Assembly (NCBI RefSeq): GCF_900142675.1
Contig: NZ_FRBS01000002.1
Coordinates: 558,001 to 622,000 of the forward strand
Source of the DNA: Shouchella rhizosphaerae
GTDB taxonomy: Bacteria; Bacillota; Bacilli; Bacillales; Bacillaceae_D
Direction of reading: 5' to 3'
DNA length: 64,000 bases
Positions 37,955-47,800 of this stretch are shown piece by piece. The translations under genes were made by a program, and so were the position numbers. Numbering within the stretch: the first letter of the stretch is position 1; every line of letters begins with the position of its first letter. The notes below the pieces were generated by a model. The model searched no databases, was not told where the DNA came from, and worked only from the letters and a program-made list of their open reading frames with translations.

Positions 37955-39310
37955 ATGAAAGACAACGAACTTATTCCACTTATCATTCAATATGTAGGCG
38001 GACAAGACAACATTAAAAAAGTATGGCACTGTATGACCAGACTTCGGTTTGATTTGCATGATTTCTCAAAAATAGAACGTGATCAAATAAAAGAGTTACA
38101 GGGCGTAGTAGGAGAACAACTGACCAACGACCAATACCAAATCGTTATTGGCACGCATGTGCAGAAAGTCTATGCAGCTCTGACAGAAGAGCTAGGGCTT
38201 GATGAAGACAAAACGAGCGCAGAGCCAGCAAAGAAAAAAGGCTTTTTCGGGGCGATTTTAGACATTGTTTCTGGCGTGTTTGGCCCGATCGTGCCTGCGA
38301 TTGCAGGGGCGGGGATGATCAAAGGAATTTTGGCGGGGCTAATTGCATTGGATGTGCTATCGAATGAGAGTGATGCCGTCATTATTCTTGATCTCGTGGC
38401 GAGCTCTGTGTTTTATTTCTTGCCTTTCTTCTTAGCAGCTTCGGCAGCCAAAATATTTAAAACGAATCCGTATTTAGCGTTGGCGGTCGCAGGTGGATTT
38501 ATGTATCCATCGCTTTTGGATGCCGCGAAACTAGGGGAAGTGACCCAATTCAGTTTTATGGGACTGCCTGTTCCGGTCATTAACTATAGTGCAACGGTTA
38601 TTCCGATCATCCTGTCTGTTTGGGCGTTAAGCTATATTAACAAATACGTTGATCAATATATGCCAAATGTGCTGCGCACGGTATTTACACCGACGTTAAC
38701 GCTGTTCATTGCGATTCCATTTGCGCTCATTGCCACAGGTCCCTTAGGTGCGTATGTCGGCAGCTTGCTTGCTTCGTTTATTGAACTGTTGTTTAATCTT
38801 TCGCCTATTTTAGCAGGTGTAGTAGTTGGCGGCATTCGTCCGATTGCGATTGTGTTTGGCATGCACCATGCGATGACGCCCATTGCTTTGCAAAATTTCG
38901 CTGACAACGGCTTTGATATGATGATGCCGATGTTCTTAATGACAAATATGGCGATTGCAGGGGCCACGTTTGCGGTCTTTTTCAAATCAAAAAGCAAAAA
39001 GGAAAAATCGGTTGTCTTGTCGGCTGGTGTATCTGCTTTGCTTGGTATCACGGAACCTGCACTATTTGGGGTGTTAATTAAATACAAAAAAGCGTTTATT
39101 GCTTGTACAATTGCCAGCATGGCTGGTGCGACGTTCTTTGCGCTTCTTGGCGTCCGCATTTATGGATATATTCTTTCGAGTATTGTCAGCCTTGTCGCTT
39201 ATGTCGGGCCGTACTTCTGGTTCGCAATTCTTGGCATTGTCTTATCGATTGGAATAGGGTTCGCAGTGACGTACTTCACACTTAAAAGCAAAGAAGTGAA
39301 CAGCCATTAA
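37955..39310 (+). CDS. PTS EIIBC of the beta-glucoside/sucrose family
   Basis: A 451-residue permease. The N-terminal EIIB domain (1-90) has its phospho-cysteine in the slightly unusual motif WHCMTRLRFDL, where Ala is more common than Met. The EIIC domain begins near residue 105 (IVSGVFGPIVPAIAGAGMIK). It includes PYLALAVAGGFMYPSLL, GMHHAMTPIALQNF and GITEPALFGV. There is no EIIA domain. The longer frame from 37859 lacks a ribosome site; ATG 37955 follows GAAGGAAGG. The imported sugar is unknown; the neighbouring dehydratase suggests a sugar-acid-containing compound. Confidence 0.9.
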   Translation: MKDNELIPLIIQYVGGQDNIKKVWHCMTRLRFDLHDFSKIERDQIKELQGVVGEQLTNDQYQIVIGTHVQKVYAALTEELGLDEDKTSAEPAKKKGFFGAILDIVSGVFGPIVPAIAGAGMIKGILAGLIALDVLSNESDAVIILDLVASSVFYFLPFFLAASAAKIFKTNPYLALAVAGGFMYPSLLDAAKLGEVTQFSFMGLPVPVINYSATVIPIILSVWALSYINKYVDQYMPNVLRTVFTPTLTLFIAIPFALIATGPLGAYVGSLLASFIELLFNLSPILAGVVVGGIRPIAIVFGMHHAMTPIALQNFADNGFDMMMPMFLMTNMAIAGATFAVFFKSKSKKEKSVVLSAGVSALLGITEPALFGVLIKYKKAFIACTIASMAGATFFALLGVRIYGYILSSIVSLVAYVGPYFWFAILGIVLSIGIGFAVTYFTLKSKEVNSH

Positions 39311-39777
39311 TGTGAAAAAATGAACAACATGGTGGGGGAGAGGAGGGAGCCATCGCCGTTATCCAACAAGAAGGGAATATGTTTAAGCAACTTAGGGTAC
39401 GGCTTCGCTCAGATTTTCTAAAAGCGCCTTGCCCACATATAAACGATTTGCCAACTGCGGGGTTTGCCTGGAAACAATGGCGCACCGCCAGAATGGCAGC
39501 TCGACTTTTTTGGAACGGCGGACAAAGCAACGCCGTTTCTTCATCGTTTGCGGCTTTTCCATCTTAACAGGTTAGGCCGTACGTTTTTCGATCAAAGTTC
39601 TTACTCGCTCCCCTATATTTCCCATTGCTGCAAGAAACGCCTCTTCCTTTAGGTCATCAAAGCAAAAGAAGGAAGTTGGCTACTAGAAAAAGAATAATAG
39701 CAAAATGAATGGAGCATAGCATGTGTAGCAAATGAACGTGAGACGCTAAAACAACCATTCAAGGGAGCGATAGAGGG
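39311..39777. other. 467 bp without a recognisable gene
   Basis: Several short overlapping frames of 60-82 codons exist on both strands, none with a ribosome site or a family pattern. The stretch may hold a decayed gene after the PTS operon; I see no terminator or repeat in it. Confidence 0.4.
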
Positions 39778-40275
39778 ATGGCAAAAAAGCTGGGAGTGGC
39801 TTTTCTCTTTGTATGGCTGAGCGCTGCTGTAGCTGGGTGTGGCATGTTTGCAGCGGGAGGACAAGAAATAGAAGAAAAATCGAAATTTGAAGCCGGTGTA
39901 AAAGAGCCTCCTATTCCCACGATCACAATCGGCAACGAACCATTTCAACCAGCGCTTGGCGCTTATTCCTGGGGAGTTGAAAATAGCAGTGGCACCGTGA
40001 CAAGTACTGAAGTTGACATTGCTCCTCCTCCTGAGCAGGCGAAGCATATGGAGTCAATTGCTGTTGCTGGGGAAGATGATCTTGAAATTGATTTTGGTTC
40101 AGTCCATCCGCCAAAGCCAATGGATTTACACATTTGGGAGGACGGAAAACGACGTTTTGTCGACGGTGACATGCGGTTAGCTGATTATAAGGGGACGGGT
40201 TCAGTTATTGTTGAGTTGTATGGCGAGTGGCACGAAGGGCATGCAAGCTACGTATTTGTATTAGAAGTACGGTGA
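39778..40275 (+). CDS. hypothetical lipoprotein
   Basis: A 165-residue protein with a signal peptide ending in the lipobox AVAGC (Cys ~21). The mature part is acidic and rich in beta-strand-forming residues, with IPTITIGNEPFQPALGAYSW, VHPPKPMDLHIWEDGKR and GSVIVELYGEWHEGHASYVF. It has no catalytic signature and no family I can name. AAGGGAG lies about 10 bp upstream of the start. A strong terminator follows. Confidence 0.75.
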   Translation: MAKKLGVAFLFVWLSAAVAGCGMFAAGGQEIEEKSKFEAGVKEPPIPTITIGNEPFQPALGAYSWGVENSSGTVTSTEVDIAPPPEQAKHMESIAVAGEDDLEIDFGSVHPPKPMDLHIWEDGKRRFVDGDMRLADYKGTGSVIVELYGEWHEGHASYVFVLEVR

Positions 40276-40393
40276 TGTCGTATGCTGCATCATATATTGT
40301 AAGTTGTGGAAATGAAGCGAATCGGCTAGGAAATCAAAACATAGGCTTGTCCGCTTTCGCCACGTTGCCGCACAGGCGAAGTTACTGGAAAAC

Positions 40394-40441
40394 AAAAGCG
40401 GCCATAGCGTAAGACAAATTCTTATGCTATGGCCGCTTTTT
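40394..40441. terminator. bidirectional terminator between lipoprotein and hybrid kinase genes
   Basis: AAAAGCGGCCATAGC(G)TAAGA and TCTTA(T)GCTATGGCCGCTTTTT form a stem of about 20 bp with a 5-nt loop. It serves the plus-strand lipoprotein gene and the convergent minus-strand kinase gene. Confidence 0.93.
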
Positions 40442-40442
40442 G

Positions 40443-43406
40443 TTACTGAAGGGGCGCTGTAAAGGAAACGGTCGTGCCTTTGCCGATTTCGCTAGAGACG
40501 GAAAGGCCGTTTCCTAGTTGTTTTTGGAGCCGTAAATTCGTATTGGCGAGGCCAATGCTTTTTTTCGTTGATTTGGTTTGGGTGAAGAGTGTATTCAGTG
40601 TGTCTTGGTCCATGCCGACTCCGTCGTCTTTAATCGCGATGTGCGCTTTTCCGTCTTTTTTGTACACATGCACTTCTAATGTTCCGCCTGCTTCTTGCTT
40701 TAAAATGCCATGAAGGATGGCGTTTTCGGCAAGGGGCTGGATGGAAAGAGGCGGCACCAGGCAATCAACATGCTCGTCAATCGCCCATTTGACTTGCAGA
40801 CGCTCGCCGAATCGTTCTTGTTCGATGTACAGATAGGAGCGGAGCAAGTCGAGTTCTTCACTTAGCGGGATGACAGGCGACAGTTTTTTTTCGTTGAAGC
40901 TGGCGCGCAAATAGCGGCCAAATTCAGCGATTAAATCGAGCATCCTGTCTGTGTCAACGGTGCTAAGGGAGGCGATGGTGTTTAGCGTATTAAATAAAAA
41001 GTGTGGTTCAATTTGCGCTTGCAGCCAGGCGGCTTCGAGGCGCAATCGGTCTTCGATTGATTGCTTTAAGGCGAGCATGGCCTCAATCCGTGTTTGTAGT
41101 TCGAGCAAATCGACTGGTTTGCCGATATAATCGTTTGCCCCGGCGCGGAAGCCTGCGTAAATGTCTTCTGGCTGTATCCGGGCTGTAACGAGCAAAATCG
41201 GCAACTCGGAAACCGAATAGGTTTGGCGGATGTGCTTGACGAGCTCAAGGCCTGACATTTCCGGCATCATGACGTCAGCAATCACTAAATCCCAGCGTTC
41301 TTCTGCTACTTTCCGCAGCGTGGCTTTAGGTGACGTCTCTGTCACCAACTGGTATGGCTTTGTCGATAGGGCGTGGCGCAACACTTTTAAGTTGACGGGG
41401 TCGTCGTCAACAGCGAGTATCCGAAATGGCGCTTCCCTCTCAGGCTGTTGTGGCGCTTCGGCAGCGGCAACTTCGTTTGGTTGTTCAGTCGTTAGGGCGG
41501 TGGCGATGGCTTGATGGTTGGCGCTTTTTGCTAATGGCAACGTGAAGGAAAAGCTTGAACCTTGGCCAGGCGAAGAGACGACGTTGATTTGACCGCCATG
41601 CATTTCTACGAGCTCTTTGCAAATCGCTAGTCCAAGCCCTAATCCTTCGTTGTCAGCATTTGCCCCTTGTTCGTATGGTTCAAAAATGCGTGCCTTTGTG
41701 CTTTGGTCCATTCCTAATCCTGTGTCGATGACGCGGATCGTTGCCAGCTTCCCTGAATGGGAAGCGGCAATCGTGATTGTGCCTTCGTTCGTGAACTTGC
41801 CGGCATTGTGAAGCAAGTTAAACAAAATTTGGCTTACGCGATTGGCGTCGGCAAACACAAGCGGAAAATCGTTCGGGATAGCGACAACGAAACGGGTTTT
41901 TTCATTGTCGATTAAGAAGTTCAACGTATCCAAAGTCCGGCGAATGATTGGCTCAAGTTGGATAGCTTCTTGTTGCAATGTCAACTTTCGCTCTTTAAAT
42001 ACAGCTAGGTCGATTAAATCATTAAGCAAGTAAGACATGCGACGGCCTATTGAAACGAGCAACTCTAAACTTTGTTGGCTTTTTTGGTCAAGAACTTGTT
42101 TGTTTTCTGTTGCGACAGTTTGGGCGATGTTCATCATCCCGTGTAATGGGTTCCGCATTTCATGGGATGTGGAAGCAAGAAATTGGTCCTTCTGTTTATA
42201 CTCTCGTTGTAGCTTCGCCAACAATGTCGCATTTTCGTCTTCGGCATGGAAAAACCGTAAAAACCAAAAGCTTGAAAAACATAGAAACGCAACCGTTAAA
42301 TCAACAGGGTAAAACATTAGTGTTGGCATAGCAACACTATCGACGTAACGGTAAAGCATCATCCATAGGACGTTGGAGGCAACCGCCAGTGCTGCCAAAT
42401 AGAGCAGCAAAGCCCCTTTTAGTTGGGCCTGTACGATTTTCAGCATGATAAACGTGATCGTGCTAAATGCAAACACAATAGCAACCGCCAGCAAGAACCC
42501 CGTTTTATGTAAAAGGGAGAGTGGCACAAGTAAAAGATAAACAAAATAAAGGCCAAACAGTGTAGAAGCCACACGTACTGTCCGTTTGTAAGAAGGAGCA
42601 AATGTGCGCAAGACGAACAACAAAAACGAGAGCGAGAGCCCGGCGTAAAATAAATATGTCAAGCGCTTATCCCATTCACTGTTTAACGCAATAAAGTAAC
42701 CGAGTACTTTGTTGTCTGATATTAGGACAGACGCTGCTGCAAAGAAAGCGGCCAATGCAAAGAAGAGGATGCCCTTTTTTGCAGGTTTGATGGCCTTCAA
42801 AATACAGGCATATATGGCATGAATGAGCATGATGGCGGCTACAGCCATTTGTAAAAGCGATTCAATAGCATTTTTTCTCTCTATGTTTTCGCTCGGACCA
42901 AAATAAAGCGAACGAGGCGTTGGCAGCCAAGAGTGGCGGTCAATCTCTTCCAGTTGAAACGTTAGCCGGATCAGTCCGTTCTCATCAGGCTGGATAGAGG
43001 CAAGAACGGTCGGCGACATTTGTCGGTTTTGCGTAGAGGTTTGATACAAGCGTTGCCCATTTGCTGACACTGAAAGAATCCCATGAGGCAAATGAATATA
43101 AAATCCATAATAGCGCTCAGTATCTTGTACTTGCAGATCGAGCTGGTACGTACCTTGCAGTTCCAGTTCCGTCGGCCCTGGGATCGTTTTAAGTGCCTGT
43201 TCCTCGCTGTGTAAAGGGATAAATTTCCATTCGCCTTCCAGTGACACATAACCAGGTTGGGAAAAAGCAAAATCGCTTAAGTCGAGTACGCCGTTTTTAG
43301 CGGTTGGCTGATCTGGCAAACCTGTCATCGCGTTCCACACTAAACGAATAATAAGCAGAGCAAGTAAAAATACACATACGATAAGAAGCTGTTTCTTAGT
43401 GGGCAT
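40443..43406 (-). CDS. hybrid sensor with two histidine-kinase modules and a receiver
   Basis: A 987-residue membrane protein. In order: a signal-anchor helix (~5-23); an extracellular jelly-roll-like sensor (~40-185); a 7-helix membrane module (~195-385, 7TMR-DISM type); HisKA with the phospho-His in TSHEMRNPLHGMMN; HATPase (IRVIDTGLGMDQ, GLGLGLAICKELVEMHGGQ); receiver (~660-780) with DDDP and Asp in LVIADVMMPEMSG; then a second, LytS/YesM-type kinase core (LQAQIEPHFLFNTLNT) with its own ATPase domain (IAIKDDGVGM). ATG 43406 follows GAAGGAG. It lies 73 bp after the BTAD response-regulator gene, its likely partner, near the giant adhesin. Confidence 0.9.
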   Translation of the reverse strand: MPTKKQLLIVCVFLLALLIIRLVWNAMTGLPDQPTAKNGVLDLSDFAFSQPGYVSLEGEWKFIPLHSEEQALKTIPGPTELELQGTYQLDLQVQDTERYYGFYIHLPHGILSVSANGQRLYQTSTQNRQMSPTVLASIQPDENGLIRLTFQLEEIDRHSWLPTPRSLYFGPSENIERKNAIESLLQMAVAAIMLIHAIYACILKAIKPAKKGILFFALAAFFAAASVLISDNKVLGYFIALNSEWDKRLTYLFYAGLSLSFLLFVLRTFAPSYKRTVRVASTLFGLYFVYLLLVPLSLLHKTGFLLAVAIVFAFSTITFIMLKIVQAQLKGALLLYLAALAVASNVLWMMLYRYVDSVAMPTLMFYPVDLTVAFLCFSSFWFLRFFHAEDENATLLAKLQREYKQKDQFLASTSHEMRNPLHGMMNIAQTVATENKQVLDQKSQQSLELLVSIGRRMSYLLNDLIDLAVFKERKLTLQQEAIQLEPIIRRTLDTLNFLIDNEKTRFVVAIPNDFPLVFADANRVSQILFNLLHNAGKFTNEGTITIAASHSGKLATIRVIDTGLGMDQSTKARIFEPYEQGANADNEGLGLGLAICKELVEMHGGQINVVSSPGQGSSFSFTLPLAKSANHQAIATALTTEQPNEVAAAEAPQQPEREAPFRILAVDDDPVNLKVLRHALSTKPYQLVTETSPKATLRKVAEERWDLVIADVMMPEMSGLELVKHIRQTYSVSELPILLVTARIQPEDIYAGFRAGANDYIGKPVDLLELQTRIEAMLALKQSIEDRLRLEAAWLQAQIEPHFLFNTLNTIASLSTVDTDRMLDLIAEFGRYLRASFNEKKLSPVIPLSEELDLLRSYLYIEQERFGERLQVKWAIDEHVDCLVPPLSIQPLAENAILHGILKQEAGGTLEVHVYKKDGKAHIAIKDDGVGMDQDTLNTLFTQTKSTKKSIGLANTNLRLQKQLGNGLSVSSEIGKGTTVSFTAPLQ

Positions 43407-43479
43407 AGGCGACTCCTTCAAATCCAAGCAACTTTCACCTTCTAAAAGGTGAGCCTGTTCATTTGCGATATAGGGATCA

Positions 43480-44598
43480 TTATTCTGTTAGTTGTTTTCT
43501 GCATTCGTCATGTAGTTTGATAAGTTCAGGGGAGGGGGCGATCGCAAATTCTTCGTCGAGCATGTGGACGAGCTTATTATATTGCTTTTCGAAATAAAAG
43601 GGCTCGTTTAACGCTGCGTAAATTCTCATGAGCATACAATAGCTTTCCTCCAGAAATGGGTACATTTCTTGGATTTTTTGGCCTAGTCTAGCAGCTTGCT
43701 CGTATCGGCCTTGTTCAAACAGGTAGTCCGCCACGGCAGTCGCCGTTTCACGCCACAGGTTTTTTAAATGTTCACGTCTATTTTCAGCCCAAAGGTAATC
43801 TTCTTCGTGTAAATAATCACCTCGGTATTCATCCAGTAATGTAAGGTAGGCAGGAAGTGTGCTGTCTGAAAGCGCTGGAAGCTGGCTCCATTTCTTTTCC
43901 CATTCCAAATAATCAATGTGGATGTCGCCAACTTCTAATGTGTAGCTCTGCTCAAAGTTGTCAATACGAATGGAAGGGAATACGCTAGTAAGCGTTTTTC
44001 GGATCAAATAGACAGTCGAATACAGTTGGGCATAGGCTTTTTTGTAGTCGCTGTCTGGCCAAAAAGTCTCGATGATCACGTCTTTGCGGACATGGTGTCC
44101 AAGGTGGTGTAGCAAAAATAAAAACAACCCTTTCGCTTTGGAGGTTCGCCAATGGATATGAATCGGTTTTTCTCCAGAAAAGAATTGTAACGAAGGGAGG
44201 CAGCATATCGTTGTTTTTTCAGCAGGGATACTTTCCTGCTGTTTTTTCGTTTGTAGGCGTTCAAGCGTCTTTTTTAGTCTATTCTTGCTAATTGGTTTCA
44301 TGATGTAATCGACTGCATTTAATTCAAATGCTTTGACTGCATATTCTTGATAGGCGGTGACAAACACAATTTGGATGTCAGGGTGTTTGCTTAGAACCGT
44401 TTCGGCCAGTTCCATGCCGTTTACATTGGCAATTTCAATATCTAAAAACAACAAATCTGGCGGTGTGCTCAGCACCCAGTCGAGCGCTGTAGAAGCAGAA
44501 GTAAATGATCCGGTGATTTCAACATCTCCAACCCCAAGCAGCTGGTTTTCCAAGAAAGTCAGTGCATGAGGCTCATCATCCACGAGCACAGCTTTCAT
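43480..44598 (-). CDS. response regulator with SARP-like winged helix and BTAD domain
   Basis: A 372-residue protein. The receiver (1-120) has DDEP, phospho-Asp in LLFLDIEIANVNG and Lys in VDYIMKPIS. It is followed by an OmpR-like winged helix (WRTSKAKGLFLFLLHHLGHH, then VIIETFWPDSDYKKAYAQLY) and a bacterial transcriptional activator (BTAD) helical domain (~230-370). This is the receiver-SARP layout found in some Bacillales, partnered with LytS-type kinases. ATG 44598 is used because the longer start lies inside its own GGGGGG ribosome region. It is divergent from the adhesin gene 203 bp away and may control it (inferred). Confidence 0.88.
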   Translation of the reverse strand: MKAVLVDDEPHALTFLENQLLGVGDVEITGSFTSASTALDWVLSTPPDLLFLDIEIANVNGMELAETVLSKHPDIQIVFVTAYQEYAVKAFELNAVDYIMKPISKNRLKKTLERLQTKKQQESIPAEKTTICCLPSLQFFSGEKPIHIHWRTSKAKGLFLFLLHHLGHHVRKDVIIETFWPDSDYKKAYAQLYSTVYLIRKTLTSVFPSIRIDNFEQSYTLEVGDIHIDYLEWEKKWSQLPALSDSTLPAYLTLLDEYRGDYLHEEDYLWAENRREHLKNLWRETATAVADYLFEQGRYEQAARLGQKIQEMYPFLEESYCMLMRIYAALNEPFYFEKQYNKLVHMLDEEFAIAPSPELIKLHDECRKQLTE

Positions 44599-44801
44599 AC
44601 GGAGCCCCCCTTTTTTCAATGTTTTTTCTTCATTATAGCAATTTCTTCCCAGATAACCTACTGAAATTTGAAAAAACTAGTAATAAATTCGGTGTAGCGA
44701 ACTATATAGGTTTTGTAGAGATGGGTTTGATACATTTCGTTAGGCTGATCAATGCCTGAAAAGGCGTTTTTTGGTGAAAATGCAAAAAGGAGGGGACAAG
44801 A

Positions 44802-47800
44802 ATGAAGAACAAAGCTACTGCGATAGTGCTAATTTTTGTTTTGCTGGTGCAAACATTTATTGCCCAGTTAGCAGGAGCGGTGCAAGTGTATGCACAAGAG
44901 CCGGAGGCCAGCACATTTGAAGCTTTGGCTAGCCTTGTTGATGAAAACGGGGAGCCATTAACAGAAGAGGCCACACTAGCAGCAGAAGACCAAGTGCATG
45001 TAAAGATTGATTGGTCATTAACCGGACACACACAACAAGAGACATACCACATAAAGTTGCCAGAGCAATGGCAGCCAGACAAGATTGAATGGAAAGACGA
45101 AGGACATGGGGACGAGATGGTTACATACTCGCTAAATGGAACAGAACTGACCATGTCTTTCCCGGAGCAGGAGGAAGCTGTACAGGCAAGCGGCACGGTT
45201 GAACTTTCTGCTTATTTTTCGCAAGATGCAATTGGTGAAGCCGCGGAAACCGATCTTGTCTTTCTAATTGGAGACACAGCGCAAGTCATTCCAGTGTCTT
45301 TTCAGGTAAAAGAAGAACTGGAGCAGGAGCCTGTACAAGAAGAGGCGCCAGCGTCTAGTGAAGAAGAACAAGTAAACGAGGAAGGCGACACGCCTGAATC
45401 GAAAGAGCAAGCGCCAGAAACGGAAAAAGAAGAGGAAACGCCAGTGGTAGACGAGGAACAAGTCGCTGCTGAAGAAAAGCAAGAAGATGCAAGGAAGGAA
45501 GAACAAGAAGAAGCAAGTAAAGAAAAGGAAGAAAATGTAGAGGCGAATGATCAAGAGGCGGACACGACAGAATCAGCGGAAGCCGATGTAGTGAGCCAGG
45601 CAGTTGTCGGGGAAATTGAGAAAAATATTATTACAGGCATCGTCCTTCGGGATGGGGACGGCAATTTGATCAACGCTGATGAAAATCCAGGAAACAAGCC
45701 AGCGCTCGGTGATGATGTTCAAATCGAAATCACCTGGGAGCTTCCAAATGGCCATGGTTATGGAAGTGGCTCGACATTTACGTTTTCCTTGCCAGACATT
45801 TTCCACGTTTACAATGACGTGAATGGTGAGCTCACATTTGGAGATACAACAGTCGGTTCTTTTACGTTAAAGGAAGATGGCACGGTTGTTATGACATTCA
45901 ACGAACAAATCGAGGAATTATCGAATGTCCATGGGCTGCTCAACTTTCGGACAATTATTCGTGAGGACCTTGTAGGCGACGTCGATCGCGAAGTCGTGTT
46001 TGACGTCAAAGATGAAGTGGTGGCCAACATTCCAATTTCGCTCCAACCGAAGGCAGGATCGGCCATCGATAAACGGGGGCAAGTAAACCGTGCCTACAAT
46101 GCAACAGAAATTGAGTGGACTGTCGATTTTAACAAACAGTTAAAATCAATCAATCAAGCTGTGCTGAAAGATCCGATTCAACAGCACCAAGCATTGAAAA
46201 AAGGTTCAATTGAAGTCTATAAACTGGATGTCCAGCTTGACGGCACTGTTAAGCAAGGCGAGCGGGTAGACCCGAGCGCGTATACGGTCACAGAAGACCC
46301 GTTTGACATTCAGTTTGGCGATATTTCTTCTGCTTATCGGGTCGTATTTTCCACAGAGATTACCGACGAAGACGGCACGAACTATGCCAATAAAGCGACA
46401 TTAACAGGCAAGAATAGTGAGGATCTGTCGGCAGAAGCAAGTGTAACAACAAGACGCGGCCAGGCACTAGCAAAGCGCAATGCAAGCTACGATCCAGCTA
46501 CACAAACGATTACGTGGGAAATCCATTATAATTACAACGAAAAATCGATTAAACAAGCAGACGCTCTGTTGGTCGACTCGTTTAGCGAAAGCCACGACTT
46601 GATTGCCGATTCAATAAAAGTGGAGCGCATTACCCTTGATGAGAACGGCAACGAAAAAGAAGCATCGAACGCAGACAATTATGCAGTAACGCCAGGGCAA
46701 CACGGTTTTGAGCTGAAGTTTACAGAAGACATCAACGATGCCTACAAGATTACGTACAAGACGAAAGCAAATGAACGGGTCTTGGAAGACGGCAAGATTG
46801 ATAACATTGTTCAATCAGGTGGAAGAGAAGCAAAGGGAAGCCAAGGAACGAGCCAGCAAGTGCTCCATAAAGGCTATTCCAACATCAACTATAAAGACAA
46901 AACGGTCCAATGGCGCATTGACTTTAACCGCGATGGCTATGAAATGAAAGACGTGTTCTTTACCGATACGTTTACGAACGGTGGGTTAGAGCTAGAAAGA
47001 GATTCGTTTAAAGTGTTGCGGAAAGGGACAGAAGTCGACCCATCGGAATATACGTTGGCAGAAACAGATGAAGGCTTTACGCTCCGCTTCCATGAACCAA
47101 TTTCCGAACCACATCAGATCGTATATACAACGAAGTTCCACTACGACGAGCTGAAAGGTGACCAATTCCGAAACCACGTTCATATGAAGTGGACAACGGA
47201 AGACGGGAAAACGTGGGAAAAAGAGGCATCTTCAGGTTTCAAACCGGACACGTATACAACGAACAATGGCTTTAAAAATGGTTCTTATAATGCGGTGACG
47301 AAAGAAATCACGTGGACAGTCGGCATTAACTACGACTTAAAGAACTTGACGGTGATGAACGTCACAGATTACATCAAAGGAAAACAAACGCTTGTCGAAG
47401 GTTCGATTGAAGTGTATCGAGCCGAATTGACAGGCGGCAACAACGGCATTAGAAAAGGCGAGAAACTGAGTCCAAGCGAATATGAACTAGATTTGCTTTC
47501 AGATGAGAAGCCAGGTTTCCATGTGCGTTTTCCAGGCGAACGCGACGACGCTTATATCATTGAATACAAAACAAGTGTGGAAGGCGAGTTAATCGTCGAC
47601 CGCTATGACAACACAGCTACCCTTAGCAGTGAAGGGCGAGAGCCAGTTGATTTAAACGCCCATGTGACTGTTCAACATGGTGGCAGCTACGTGAAAAAAG
47701 CAGGCAAACAAAATGGCAATGTCATTGATTGGAACGTTGCTATTAACGCTGGCCAATCAAAAGTATCCGATGCAAAAGTCATCGACCAACAACAAGCGAA

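Noticed and set aside
39311-39777. Short frames of 60-82 codons as a gene after the PTS operon
   Set aside because: No ribosome site, no family pattern and competing frames on both strands.
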